Part shown: positions 36,801 to 45,408 of the stretch, piece by piece
Layout of the letters: each line of letters opens with the position of its first letter
How positions within the stretch are numbered: the first letter of the stretch is position 1
Assembly (NCBI GenBank): GCA_041398745.1
Contig: JAWKUB010000006.1
Span: 434,001 to 498,000, forward strand
DNA: 64,000 nt
Source of the DNA: JACKHO01 sp041398745
GTDB lineage: Bacteria; Planctomycetota; Planctomycetia; Planctomycetales; Planctomycetaceae
Reading direction: 5' to 3'
Translations under genes and position numbers: made by a program
Notes under the pieces: model-generated
The model's database searches: none
Told to the model about the DNA's origin: nothing
Seen by the model: the letters and a program-made list of their open reading frames with translations, nothing else

Positions 36801-39800
36801 TGCGATTCGTTGCGAAACGACCTGCTTTGCTGGCACCACTTGTTGTCGTGACCATTATTTGCTTGCTTATCGTTCTTATGCTTCCCGCAGTGCAACAGGC
36901 GCGCGACGTGCGACAGTACACCGGTAACGTCGACCAAATGGCCACCTCTGAAGAAGCTCCCATGTACAACATGGACGCGGACTTTTCAGGTGGTGCGGAG
37001 ATGGACTACGAATTCAGTGACGACTCGACGCAGGACATTACGCAGGACATGGAAGGATTTGGCGGACTGAGCGGAGAACCAGGCGCAGCTGCCAGTTCAG
37101 CCCCCATGTCTCCCGCCATCCCTTCTGAGGAACCGGCTGGCGAGGCCGCAGAATCTGCTACGAGAATTGGCCTGCCGCGCTACGTACCTCCCAATTCGCA
37201 GCCACAACTCGACATCCCATTTCGACAGGGAAGTTTTGACGTCGAGCAACCACCCTATGGTGGCTTCGACGCGAATGCCTCGGGACAACTTTCGGCAGCT
37301 CAAATGGGTACACCACCTCCAAGGGTTAACGGGCCAGGGCCGGGCGTCATGACACAAGCACCGCAGCAGGTCGAGCAAATCCTCAATCCTGAAATGCCGC
37401 GAGTTTTCACAATTTCTGACGTTGTGCCGGGTGATGCAGCCACCTTCACACCTCGTGCAACAGGTCTCGGCGGTCTTCTCTCCATGACCGTGAACCTCGA
37501 AGCGCCGGCGAATATGCGGACGCATGAGTTCCATTACCGGGGCGAAAGCAGCGGGAATGTTGATTTGCAGTTGCGGTATGCCGACAAGAAATCAGCCGAA
37601 ATGTTGCTGCTCTGCATTGTCTGTGGACTGGCACTTCTGGGCTGGTGGCTGCGGAAGTCCTCCTGGATGGTCCGCAGTCTCTGGATTCTCCTGACCGTCG
37701 CTATCCCGTGGGGATTGGCTCCTGTCCTGCCGACCATCCCGCAAATGCTGGCAGAAGCTGTGCTGTGGGGAGGACTGGCCACCATCGGACTGTGGTGCCT
37801 GTACGGATTAATTTGCTGGATTCCCAGCTGCTGCCGCAGGTGCTGTGGAAATTGCTGCAAGTGGTTTTCATCCAAGCCGCCGCAAAAAGTCGCCACGCTT
37901 GTGGCTCTGGGAATGTTGCTGCTGAGCGGTTCGCTCAGCGCACAAGAGAAGAACGTCCAACCGCCAGCGCCCCCTGCGGAACCGCACGTCATTATCCCGT
38001 ACGGCAGCGACGAAGACCCTTTATCCTCGCAGCGCGTCTTCGTCCCGCACGATTTGTATCGGAAACTGTGGCGGCAGGCGCATCCTGAAGAGGTCAGCGG
38101 CAATCCCGAAATTCCGCCGCAGGTGGTGGAAGCCGTCTACGCGGCCGAATTGACCGGCGAAGACAACGAGGCCGCTGTTCGAATTGCCGCCCGCGTTGTG
38201 GTGGTCGTCCCCCAGCAGGCACCGGAAGGAATAAAGGACGTCCGTCAGCAAGTCATTCTGCCGTTCAGTGAAGTCGCCGTGGAGTCGGTCCAGGTCGATG
38301 GAGCCCAGGGGGCCGTACGCCCCGGCGAGCAGGGAGCCCTGCTGGTCGACTTCGAACAATCGGGATTGCATGTCGTTGACGTCATCTTCAGCGTACCCGT
38401 CAGCAAGTCAGGGCCGCAAGGATCATTCCGACTTGCATTGCTCCCCACACCGGCTGGCCGCCTGGAATTCAAGCTACCGGGTGATGACCTCAACGTGCAG
38501 GTGAACCAAAGCGCAGGCACCTACCGCCGTTTCTCACGAGACGGAGCCAACTTTATCGCGGCGCCCGTTGACGCCGGTGGCGCCTTCCAAATTTCCTGGA
38601 ATCCGAATCGCCGCGTGGCCGACGTCGCGGGAACATTGCAGGCCGAGACCACCGTCGCTGCTTTCGTCGATGACGGTGGCCTCTCGGTGAATCAAAGTTT
38701 TCTCATCACACCACGCCAGCAGGCCTTCAATGAGTTAACGTTCGACCTCAGTGGCAAAGCCGTGGTCCGCCGGATTGCCGGTGCTGATGTTGGTGGCTGG
38801 GAAATCAACGAAGAACAGGCGGCCACACAAATCCGAGTCTTTCTGCGACGTGAGGTAGATGACACCACCCGCATCGACATCGATTTGTTCCAGCAACTCG
38901 AATTCACCGAACAGCAACAGTCTATTGCAATTCCACTGGCCGCTCCCGAAGGAGTGGCGGCGGAGTCGGGTCTCGTCGGAGTCTACGGTGGTGACCAGTT
39001 TGCCGTCCGAGGGCAGGCGGGCGAATGGATTCGGCAAATTAATAACGACGCGTTCACTCCCAAGGCACCACCAGCCCGCGTCACCGGCGGACCGCTGCTG
39101 GCGTATCGCTTCGTAATGCGTCCGTTTGAGTTGAGTTTGCAGGTGAGTCGACGCCAGGCCACGGCCCAGACTCTGGCAGAACACGGCATTACTATTGAAC
39201 GTCACAAATCGCTCGTGGCCAGCCAACTGATCTTCGATTTGACCGGAGCCCCCAGAGCTTCTGTGAGCGCCGAACTGCCAACAGACTACCTGCCCGTCGA
39301 CGTCGTGTCGCAGGTCATGTCGGACTGGTACGTCACGCAGCAAGGGGACCGCAGAATCCTCACCGTGGAACTCGACCAGCCGCGACTCGGTCGGGTCGTG
39401 GTCTATTTCGAAGGTCGACTCCCACGTGACATTACGAACACCGACGTTTCGCTGGCGGTCCCTGCCCCAGTCGACGTTTCGCGACTTACCTCGACACTCG
39501 CCGTCTGGTTCTCAGAAGGAGAGTCGGGCTCGGTGAACAGTTCCGGCAACTGGCGAACTATTGACCGCTCGCAAATTTCCGGAAACCTCAAGCAACTCGC
39601 CTCCGAACTTCCGCAGTTTGCGTTTCGTTCAACGGAGTTGTCGGTTGATCCCATTTCCCTCAGCGTCAGTAGTGCCCCACCACAACTCAGGGCCGATGCC
39701 GTCACGCTCATTGCCGTGAGCGAGCCAACCGTCGATTACGGATTCACCGTCCGCTGGAACATTACCCGTGCGGCAGCCGACACGTTCCGGTTCACGACGC

Positions 39801-42013
39801 CGGACTGGCTCGAAGGACGCCTCGACATCAACGCTCCGGGCGTACGTCAAATTAGTTCAGTCAAACAGGATGACGGCACCATTTTGTGGACAGTCACGCT
39901 CGTCGAACCGGTGCGGGAGAGCTACCTCATTACCGCCGCTGCAACCATTCCCTTCCCGCAAGATGCCCGCATCCTGACACCGCAAATCGAATTCCAGCAG
40001 GAAACAGAAGGCGGCGTTCAGAAAATCGAACTGCAGCGGCAGTACGCCATTCTGACGAACCATTCGACGGCACAAATTACGCCAGTGGACCTGGAACAAA
40101 TCGAATCTGTGTCGCGCGACGAATTGCCACTCGTCGTCAGCGAAGAACTCGTCCAGCAGGCCATGGAAATCGCCCGGGTTCGTCCGAATAAAGTTCCCGT
40201 CTGGCAGGCCGAAGCTGTGGCCGCTCAGCAGGGAGCCTCGGCAACCATTCCCGTGGCGAATTTGACGACCGTTCTCGAAGGGGACGGAAGCTGGCGAACG
40301 CAGGCCGTATACAGCGTGCGGAATCGTGGTCGGCAGTTTATGGCACTTGTGCTGCCCGAGGAGAGCCGTCTCATTTCTGTCATGGTACGTGGTGTGCCGG
40401 GGCGAGCTGTGACGTCTGCGGTGAATGGACAACAACTGCACCTCATTGCACTGCCGCAAACGAGTGAAGCGGACTTGTCGTTTGAAATCAAGGCGGTTGT
40501 GGCTGGACGGCTGTCGTCAGGCCTCCCCGGTGAGTTCGACGTGCAGGGGAAGGCCATTGAACTGCCAATCCCACGAGTCCTCTCGGTGAACGAGTCGGAA
40601 GAATTTGGACTCGCCGTCGCGCAAACGCTGTGGAACGTGTACGTCCCCAACGAGTTTTCTGCAATGCCGCTGCAAAGTGGTTCTCGTTCCAATGTCACGT
40701 GGCATAAGAACCGCGACGCCGGTCTGGCATCTGACTTAACGCAACTGGAATCGTTGAAGGCAGATGTCGCTGAGATGATTCGCATCATCAACGACAACAC
40801 CATTTCGCAAGCCCGGCGATCGCAATGTAGAAACAACTTGAAGCAACTTGGGATTGCTGTGGAGAACTTTGAAGCCACCCAAGCCCCGGCCACCGCGGAA
40901 ACGGAGGTCGAGCAACAGAAAATTGCCACCGAGAACCGTCGGCTCTACGAAGAAATTCAGCGAAACCTGCCCACAATTGGCAATGGCGAAGCCCCACCCG
41001 ACGAAGACATCAACGCCAATGGTATTCTCGACCAGGGTGGGCGAAGGTTCATCGAGTTCAACAACGACAACAATTACTTCAGCAACGGTGGACAAGGCTT
41101 CGTTCAGGGTGAAAAAGACGCCAAGTCATTCCGGTTCCGCGAGCAGGGCGATATGTCGGAAGCGAAGGCGGAAAAAGGGGGCGAAGGCCGTGCCGTGCTG
41201 AAAGGGAAGTTACTCGGTCAGAACGCCATTCAAGGTAATACGCTGAATTATGAGTTGCAGAATCAGGGCCAGGCTCAGGTTCCGTTCGCTCAAGGAAGCT
41301 TTGCCGGACAGCGAGGCTTCACGCAAGACCTGTCCGCTGCCGGTGCTTACGGCGGAGGAGGTGGTGGATTCGGTGTTGGCGGCATGGCACAACAGCAGTC
41401 CGGAGGCGCGCAAAATGGCCAGCAGATGATTCAACTGCGACAACAGTTCGGCCGCAATGGACGCGGGGAGCCATCGCAACAGTCTGGTGGCTTTGCTGGT
41501 CGCCAGTTCGCCCCGGGTGAAATGACTGCAGGGTCAGGATTCGAGATGCAATACGATGACTCCTACAACATGCCCGCCGATGGATACCTCGGCGATGAAG
41601 CTCTCTACGATGCCGAAGGCTGGTCATCCACTGGTGGTCTCTCCCTCGACATTGACATCCCGGTCGATGGTCAGGTTTTCTCCTTCTCGAAAATCGGGGG
41701 TGACCCCAAGCTCGCGCTGCAGGTGCGACCCTTGGTGTTTACGACCTGGCTCAAAGGTGGCGTGTGGGCGGTCATCTGGCTGGTGCTGGGCTTCTGGGCC
41801 TGTCACTGGCTGGCACGTCTGACCGGATGGCGGATGGCTCTGCGTATCATCGCGGCGGCCTGCACGGTCGGCGGACTCGCAGCCATGCTGCTGCTGCCGG
41901 AAGATGCTGTCATCCTTGGCGGATTTGTAGCTTTCTTCGGAGCACTGTGTTTGACAGTTGTTTCGTCATCCAACCCCGAGACGGCAGCATCTGAGGCAAC
42001 TCAGACAACCTGA
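33845..42013 (+). CDS. Giant fused secreted/membrane protein 2 (2722 residues), unknown function
   Basis: ATG 33845 begins a signal peptide (RAFALTALATLLAFQCSASL, then QAQ). The first half opens with IRKLYVPESELETPFEQDAN and is strand-rich. It has membrane segments near 970-1010, the motif LPAVQQARD (1013-1021), an acidic patch, and a second membrane cluster from 1253. The cluster ends in CCRRCCGNCC (1329-1338). At 1353 a second signal-peptide-like run follows (VALGMLLLSGSLSAQEKN), then a second copy of the module (SSQRVFVPHDLYRKLWRQ). Late features are ISQARRSQCRNNLKQLGIA (2320-2338), a Gly/Gln-rich stretch (about 2500-2565) and terminal membrane helices from about 2640. The frame is uninterrupted. 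I read it as a fusion of two ancestral proteins; the function is unknown. Confidence 0.88.
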   Translation: MFQNNRAFALTALATLLAFQCSASLQAQHNNPSDDFRIRKLYVPESELETPFEQDANGVLLSRDEFRALVQTAQRERASQAGRSGILNVQRVDYEARMDGDRLRATLRASLDNQTGTWATTVFRLGDWRVEGARLSVANGEAASSPLMIRTGEQGEFLQVFVSEAGAQTIELDVSVPLVAVGSDKEVGVTVTGHPVGNFAIELPAGKHLLLEGVELSRPAAAEEAATYRIPVGGIESLKLKVTSRQRATRDDLLTFATTEYGAAVSPGQIDWKAKTNLQVFGRPIDSFTCNIPNSLEITSVTSEGLESWTLADGEAGRTQIQLQYRQPFDGGRTIEFQGVVAVDGGSAWSMPDLRIDNMTSHTGLAVVSHPSGIRLQAIEANGVRAVTGLTVPDSFVPPGVQLFYQVWEEAFSLRFATSAKEREVRAAMTNILDVNSHWLDLYTTVNLETRFSPLFDAQIHLPDDWMVIAVLEDQTPVVSWSVVPGDAGLDLHIQLSRPLNPGESREIAVTSMRQPEEWPIEEATETIDIPEVTLPQAGMVEALYGIIADEAFQVVPVELVGLDPARLDDVNSLNARLQYLGKEVRLGFAYQDTVMDGRLEVSRKPTTLISNGTSFARVDPETVSVHLEANVEVTGGGLRELQIAVAESAGENLRFVAVPLLMNQGGYGINTVRIVEQAVDEPANGLRTYHLKLDRYFVGSVVVQTEMQLPRDDAANQIVVPNWSVLGSEQQSGFVAVEAADDQRVAVTANSAEGDTLRMVDPIDFPTAFYQPVQRVVAGYQYIRPNWDVSIAAERFDHIPVPTAVGRELRLTSLVSDEGKSQHEVQLSFQAVGVQSLLVNLPQDASLWSAVLDGVPVEVRKTELGYQIPVTTAQGNGSRTLQLVYDSRNDPLEQMGEWRAFAPQFSVVAGGGTQQPLEILEHIWKLNTPNDVVLLSSNGLFVPSGHLGRTNLFGTLTELIDWPSLERAYGVGLFVLIVVVGLAVLRFVAKRPALLAPLVVVTIICLLIVLMLPAVQQARDVRQYTGNVDQMATSEEAPMYNMDADFSGGAEMDYEFSDDSTQDITQDMEGFGGLSGEPGAAASSAPMSPAIPSEEPAGEAAESATRIGLPRYVPPNSQPQLDIPFRQGSFDVEQPPYGGFDANASGQLSAAQMGTPPPRVNGPGPGVMTQAPQQVEQILNPEMPRVFTISDVVPGDAATFTPRATGLGGLLSMTVNLEAPANMRTHEFHYRGESSGNVDLQLRYADKKSAEMLLLCIVCGLALLGWWLRKSSWMVRSLWILLTVAIPWGLAPVLPTIPQMLAEAVLWGGLATIGLWCLYGLICWIPSCCRRCCGNCCKWFSSKPPQKVATLVALGMLLLSGSLSAQEKNVQPPAPPAEPHVIIPYGSDEDPLSSQRVFVPHDLYRKLWRQAHPEEVSGNPEIPPQVVEAVYAAELTGEDNEAAVRIAARVVVVVPQQAPEGIKDVRQQVILPFSEVAVESVQVDGAQGAVRPGEQGALLVDFEQSGLHVVDVIFSVPVSKSGPQGSFRLALLPTPAGRLEFKLPGDDLNVQVNQSAGTYRRFSRDGANFIAAPVDAGGAFQISWNPNRRVADVAGTLQAETTVAAFVDDGGLSVNQSFLITPRQQAFNELTFDLSGKAVVRRIAGADVGGWEINEEQAATQIRVFLRREVDDTTRIDIDLFQQLEFTEQQQSIAIPLAAPEGVAAESGLVGVYGGDQFAVRGQAGEWIRQINNDAFTPKAPPARVTGGPLLAYRFVMRPFELSLQVSRRQATAQTLAEHGITIERHKSLVASQLIFDLTGAPRASVSAELPTDYLPVDVVSQVMSDWYVTQQGDRRILTVELDQPRLGRVVVYFEGRLPRDITNTDVSLAVPAPVDVSRLTSTLAVWFSEGESGSVNSSGNWRTIDRSQISGNLKQLASELPQFAFRSTELSVDPISLSVSSAPPQLRADAVTLIAVSEPTVDYGFTVRWNITRAAADTFRFTTPDWLEGRLDINAPGVRQISSVKQDDGTILWTVTLVEPVRESYLITAAATIPFPQDARILTPQIEFQQETEGGVQKIELQRQYAILTNHSTAQITPVDLEQIESVSRDELPLVVSEELVQQAMEIARVRPNKVPVWQAEAVAAQQGASATIPVANLTTVLEGDGSWRTQAVYSVRNRGRQFMALVLPEESRLISVMVRGVPGRAVTSAVNGQQLHLIALPQTSEADLSFEIKAVVAGRLSSGLPGEFDVQGKAIELPIPRVLSVNESEEFGLAVAQTLWNVYVPNEFSAMPLQSGSRSNVTWHKNRDAGLASDLTQLESLKADVAEMIRIINDNTISQARRSQCRNNLKQLGIAVENFEATQAPATAETEVEQQKIATENRRLYEEIQRNLPTIGNGEAPPDEDINANGILDQGGRRFIEFNNDNNYFSNGGQGFVQGEKDAKSFRFREQGDMSEAKAEKGGEGRAVLKGKLLGQNAIQGNTLNYELQNQGQAQVPFAQGSFAGQRGFTQDLSAAGAYGGGGGGFGVGGMAQQQSGGAQNGQQMIQLRQQFGRNGRGEPSQQSGGFAGRQFAPGEMTAGSGFEMQYDDSYNMPADGYLGDEALYDAEGWSSTGGLSLDIDIPVDGQVFSFSKIGGDPKLALQVRPLVFTTWLKGGVWAVIWLVLGFWACHWLARLTGWRMALRIIAAACTVGGLAAMLLLPEDAVILGGFVAFFGALCLTVVSSSNPETAASEATQTT

Positions 42014-42173
42014 TTCATTGGCAAATCGACGAGGAACGGTTGACTGCGGGGAACGACTGTTCTTCAAGTCGACGCCGTTTTCCTGAAATCCTGCTTTGGG
42101 ATTGTGGTCTGCGTCACAGAAACGCAAAATGGCGTTTGGTCCCAGACATTTTGTCGCCATCGGAATAGGACGC

Positions 42174-43343
42174 ATGCAGGAATTCGACGTTGCCGTTGTT
42201 GGTGCAGGTCTGGCTGGTTTGGAAGTGGCCCGTGATTTGGCAGCCCGTGGCCGCCGGGTCGCGATTATCGACCGGAAGTCAAATCTCGCCGACGGCGTAC
42301 ATACAACAGGCATTTTCGTACGTCGGACTCTGGAGTCGTTCGACCTGCCCGACGATTGCCTCGGCCCTGCTGTACGTCATGTGACGTTGTACTCCCCCTT
42401 TGGACGCAGCCTGAACCTGGAAAGTCGCTTCGAGGAATTTCGCGTGGGAAAAATGGGCCATCTGTACAACACGTGGCTTGAGAGAGCTCGCACGGCTGGT
42501 GTGAGCGTGTTTCTGGATACGGCGTTTCAGTCATTGAATGCAGCTTCCAGTGATGACGCACTGACCACGCTGAACCTCATGACTGGCTCGGACCACTGGT
42601 CACTCAATACCCGATTCGTCATTGGGGCCGACGGAGCAACCAGCCGTGTGGCGTCGCAACTCGGGCTCAGTGAAAATAAGGAGTGGATTGTCGGTGTCGA
42701 ACACGTCTTCACTGACGTGCCCATGGGTGGCGAGCCCAGATTTCACGTCTGGCTCGATCCTGTGCTGGCCCCGGGGTACATCGCATGGCTTGTACATGAT
42801 GGAGAAGAAGTCCACGTAGGTGTCGGCGGATACGCGAATCGATTTCATCCCAGAGAAGCACTCGATGAGTTTCTCGTGAAAATGCGGAAGCAATTTCCCC
42901 TCGATAAAGGGCAACTCGTCGAACGTCGCGGCGGTCGCATTCCCGTAGGCGGAGTTCTGCCTCAACTCATCAACAAACGCGGTCTCCTGCTGGGTGATGC
43001 TGCCGGGGCCGTGTCGCCATTGACGGCGGGTGGACTGGATCCCTGTTTGCGTCAATCCCAGGCGGCGGCGGTCGTCGCTGATGCCTGGCTCAATTCGGGA
43101 GATGCTGAAGTTTTGAAAGCGTATGACGGCGGTTGGATGCGGAAGAAATTCTGGATTCGTAACGGGCTGCGTCGAATGCTCGCCATGATTCGCTCCCGCT
43201 GGCTGATGGAGTGCGGATTCTACCTCTTCAACACCTGGCCGGGACGGTGGTTCGCGCACCGGGTGTTCTTCAGTCCGGGATCATTTCCGGACCTCCCGTT
43301 GGAACGTTCTGCTTCACTGCAGGCCGCCATTTCTTCGCAGTAG
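42174..43343 (+). CDS. FAD-dependent oxidoreductase, geranylgeranyl-reductase-like
   Basis: Flavoprotein of the p-hydroxybenzoate hydroxylase/geranylgeranyl reductase group. ATG 42174 is chosen because the dinucleotide-binding motif VAVVGAGLAGLEVARDLAAR then starts at residue 6, as is normal; AGGA lies only 3 bases upstream, and in-frame starts at 42096 (TTG) and 42129 (ATG) would add 15-26 residues of no character. Further FAD motifs are RFVIGADGATSRVASQLGLS (DG motif) and GLLLGDAAGAVSPLTAGGLD (GD motif). Length is 389 residues. The family reduces isoprenoid double bonds or hydroxylates aromatics; the substrate is not deducible. The neighbours (giant protein, sugar epimerase) give no pathway clue. 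Confidence 0.87.
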   Translation: MQEFDVAVVGAGLAGLEVARDLAARGRRVAIIDRKSNLADGVHTTGIFVRRTLESFDLPDDCLGPAVRHVTLYSPFGRSLNLESRFEEFRVGKMGHLYNTWLERARTAGVSVFLDTAFQSLNAASSDDALTTLNLMTGSDHWSLNTRFVIGADGATSRVASQLGLSENKEWIVGVEHVFTDVPMGGEPRFHVWLDPVLAPGYIAWLVHDGEEVHVGVGGYANRFHPREALDEFLVKMRKQFPLDKGQLVERRGGRIPVGGVLPQLINKRGLLLGDAAGAVSPLTAGGLDPCLRQSQAAAVVADAWLNSGDAEVLKAYDGGWMRKKFWIRNGLRRMLAMIRSRWLMECGFYLFNTWPGRWFAHRVFFSPGSFPDLPLERSASLQAAISSQ

Positions 43344-43496
43344 AGTCATTAAAACAGCACGGAATTGGGCCGCCTGCTTGACCTTACGCGTACCGTCAAT
43401 TCCAATGGGGATTAAGTCTGTAGTTTCTACTCGTGAAACGGCAGGGCCATTGCGCTGCTGGTGTATGAAAATTCGCTTTTGGTTGGAGAACAAGCC

Positions 43497-44336
43497 ATGA
43501 AATATGGGATGAATTTGTTGTTGTGGACCGCCGCTGTGGATGAGTCCCATTTTCCGCTGCTCGAACAAATCAAAGGCTGGGGCTTTGATGGCGTTGAGCT
43601 TCCCGTGTTCGATATGAACCTGGAGATGTTCCAGAAAATTGGTGCCAAGCTGCAGGAACTCGAACTCGGCGCGACGGCCGTTACCGTTTGCACCAAAGAA
43701 GAAAACCCCATTTCGCCGGAGGCTTCCATTCGTCAGGCGGGACTTGATCGTTTGAAGAAGGCGATCGACATGGTGGCGGCCGCTGGCGGAACGCATCTGC
43801 TCGGTCCAATCCACTCCGCTCTCGGCGAATTCACCGGTACCGGACGGACAGACGACGAATGGAAGTGGGGGCAGGAAATCCTCGCAAAGGCTGCCGACCA
43901 TGCTCAGCAGCAGAACGTCACGCTGGTTGTGGAATACCTCAACCGGTTCGAATGTTACTTCCTGAACTGCGCGGAAGACGCTGCCAAGTTCTGTCGGGAA
44001 GTGAACCATCCGAACCTGAAAATGATGTACGACACGTTCCACGCGAACATCGAAGAGAAGTGCCCGAAGTCGGCCATCAAGGCCGCGGCCGATCAAATCG
44101 TCCACGTGCACATCTCAGAAAACGATCGCAGCACGCCGGGTGAAGGTGGCATCAACTGGGACTCCAACTTCGAAGGCCTGAAGGAAATTGGCTACGACGG
44201 CTGGCTCATGATTGAAGCCTTCGGTCTCGCCCTCCCAGACCTCGCTGCCGCCACACGCATTTGGCGTCGCATGTTCCCGAGCGAAGAACATCTGGCGACA
44301 GAAGGTCTGAAGTTCATGAAGTCCCGCACGCAGTAA
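43497..44336 (+). CDS. Sugar phosphate isomerase/epimerase (D-tagatose 3-epimerase-like)
   Basis: Xylose-isomerase-like TIM barrel. ATG 43497 has GGAG 8 bases upstream and gives 279 residues starting MKYGMNLLLWTAAVDESHFP. The metal-site positions typical of ketose 3-epimerases are all visible: Glu in LVVEYLNRFECYFLN, Asp in MMYDTFHANIEE, His in VHVHISENDRSTPGEG, and Glu in WLMIEAFGLALP. This full set argues for an active enzyme interconverting ketoses at C3, though many planctomycete paralogues are uncharacterised. The gene ends against a hairpin shared with the convergent transketolase genes. Confidence 0.9.
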   Translation: MKYGMNLLLWTAAVDESHFPLLEQIKGWGFDGVELPVFDMNLEMFQKIGAKLQELELGATAVTVCTKEENPISPEASIRQAGLDRLKKAIDMVAAAGGTHLLGPIHSALGEFTGTGRTDDEWKWGQEILAKAADHAQQQNVTLVVEYLNRFECYFLNCAEDAAKFCREVNHPNLKMMYDTFHANIEEKCPKSAIKAAADQIVHVHISENDRSTPGEGGINWDSNFEGLKEIGYDGWLMIEAFGLALPDLAAATRIWRRMFPSEEHLATEGLKFMKSRTQ

Positions 44337-44348
44337 TAACGTCAACGA

Positions 44349-44385
44349 AAATGCCCGAAGGATGCGTGTCGTCTTTCGGGCATTT
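44349..44385. terminator. Shared terminator between epimerase and transketolase genes
   Basis: AAATGCCCGAA (44349-44359) pairs exactly with TTCGGGCATTT (44375-44385) around a 15-base loop. The A/T ends give short T-runs in both directions, so it may stop transcription from both convergent genes. Confidence 0.78.
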
Positions 44386-44422
44386 CCATGCGCACATGGA
44401 AGGCAGCATCGATGTGTGTCAG

Positions 44423-45367
44423 CTATGCCGCGCGACGCAGTTGGCGTCTTCCGACGCGTTGACGGACAGCATCTGCGATGGCTTCTGCATCGAGCTCGTA
44501 AACCGACCGTAGGTATTCCTGCGAGCCAACCGTGGAGGAGAATCCTGCGCGGAGTCCGACACGATGAAAGAACCCGGGCCGCGCACCTTGTTCAAGGAGT
44601 GCCTCAGCAACAGCACCGCCCAACCCACCTTCAATGGTGTGCTCTTCCACGGTAATGAGTCCGCCCGTCTCCCGGCAGGCGGTGGCCAGTGTGTCGGTGT
44701 CGAGCGGCTTCACGGTGTGCAGACTCAGCACACGTGCTGATATGCCTTCTTGTGCCAGTGCATCAGCGGCTTTCAGGACGTCGCCGACAATGCCTCCAGT
44801 ACCAGCAAGGGTGACGTCTGTCCCGTCTCGCAGAACTCGCGCCTTGCCGTATGCAAATGTTTCGCCAGGTCGCTGTGTTTCGCCAGCCGTCGACTTGTCG
44901 AGTCGCAGATACGACACCCCGGGGCGATTTGCGATTTCGGTGGTCAGTTCAGTCGTTTCCCAGTTATCGCATGGCACGAGGACTTCCACATTGGGAAGTG
45001 ACCGCATAATGGTCAAATCTTCGGTGGCATGATGCGAAATCCCGAGCGACCCGTAACTGAAGCCCCCGCCGACCGAGACCACGTTGACATTGCAGTCGTG
45101 GTACGCCGCGTCGTTTCGAATTTGTTCCAGGCACCGCATGAACGTGAAGTTCGCAATGGAATACGTGAAGACGGTGTAACCCTCGAGCGCCAATCCGGTT
45201 GCCAGTCCGGTCATATTCTGTTCCGCAATTCCTGCGTTCAGAAACTGCTTGGGGAACCGCTCACGAAACTCATCGAGCACTTTGAAACCAAGGTCACCGG
45301 TAATGAGCATAATCGCCGGATCTTGTTCGGCGAGTTCACACAGTCGCTTGATGAACGTGTCACGCAT
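44423..45367 (-). CDS. Transketolase, C-terminal subunit (split enzyme)
   Basis: Carries the pyrimidine-binding and C-terminal domains of a ThDP enzyme. The 314-residue product starts MRDTFIKRLCELAEQDPAIM. The pyrimidine domain contains FLNAGIAEQNMTGLATGLAL, with the catalytic Glu in AEQN, and GGGFSYGSLGISHHATEDLT. The C-terminal domain has VTLAGTGGIVGDVLKAADAL and GLITVEEHTIEGGLGGAVAE. It is paired with the N-terminal half 41 bases upstream on the same strand. The substrate may be classical transketolase or a DXS-like/apulose-type reaction; sequence alone does not decide. Confidence 0.93.
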   Translation of the reverse strand: MRDTFIKRLCELAEQDPAIMLITGDLGFKVLDEFRERFPKQFLNAGIAEQNMTGLATGLALEGYTVFTYSIANFTFMRCLEQIRNDAAYHDCNVNVVSVGGGFSYGSLGISHHATEDLTIMRSLPNVEVLVPCDNWETTELTTEIANRPGVSYLRLDKSTAGETQRPGETFAYGKARVLRDGTDVTLAGTGGIVGDVLKAADALAQEGISARVLSLHTVKPLDTDTLATACRETGGLITVEEHTIEGGLGGAVAEALLEQGARPGFFHRVGLRAGFSSTVGSQEYLRSVYELDAEAIADAVRQRVGRRQLRRAA

Positions 45368-45408
45368 GGGAGGGAATGTCTTGAATTCAGATTGTCAGCG
45401 GCGAAAAG

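Noticed and set aside
42030..42084. Possible terminator after the 2722-residue gene
   Set aside because: The inverted arms (AGGAACGG and CCGTTTTCCT) pair only with bulges and a G-T wobble; too imperfect to call.
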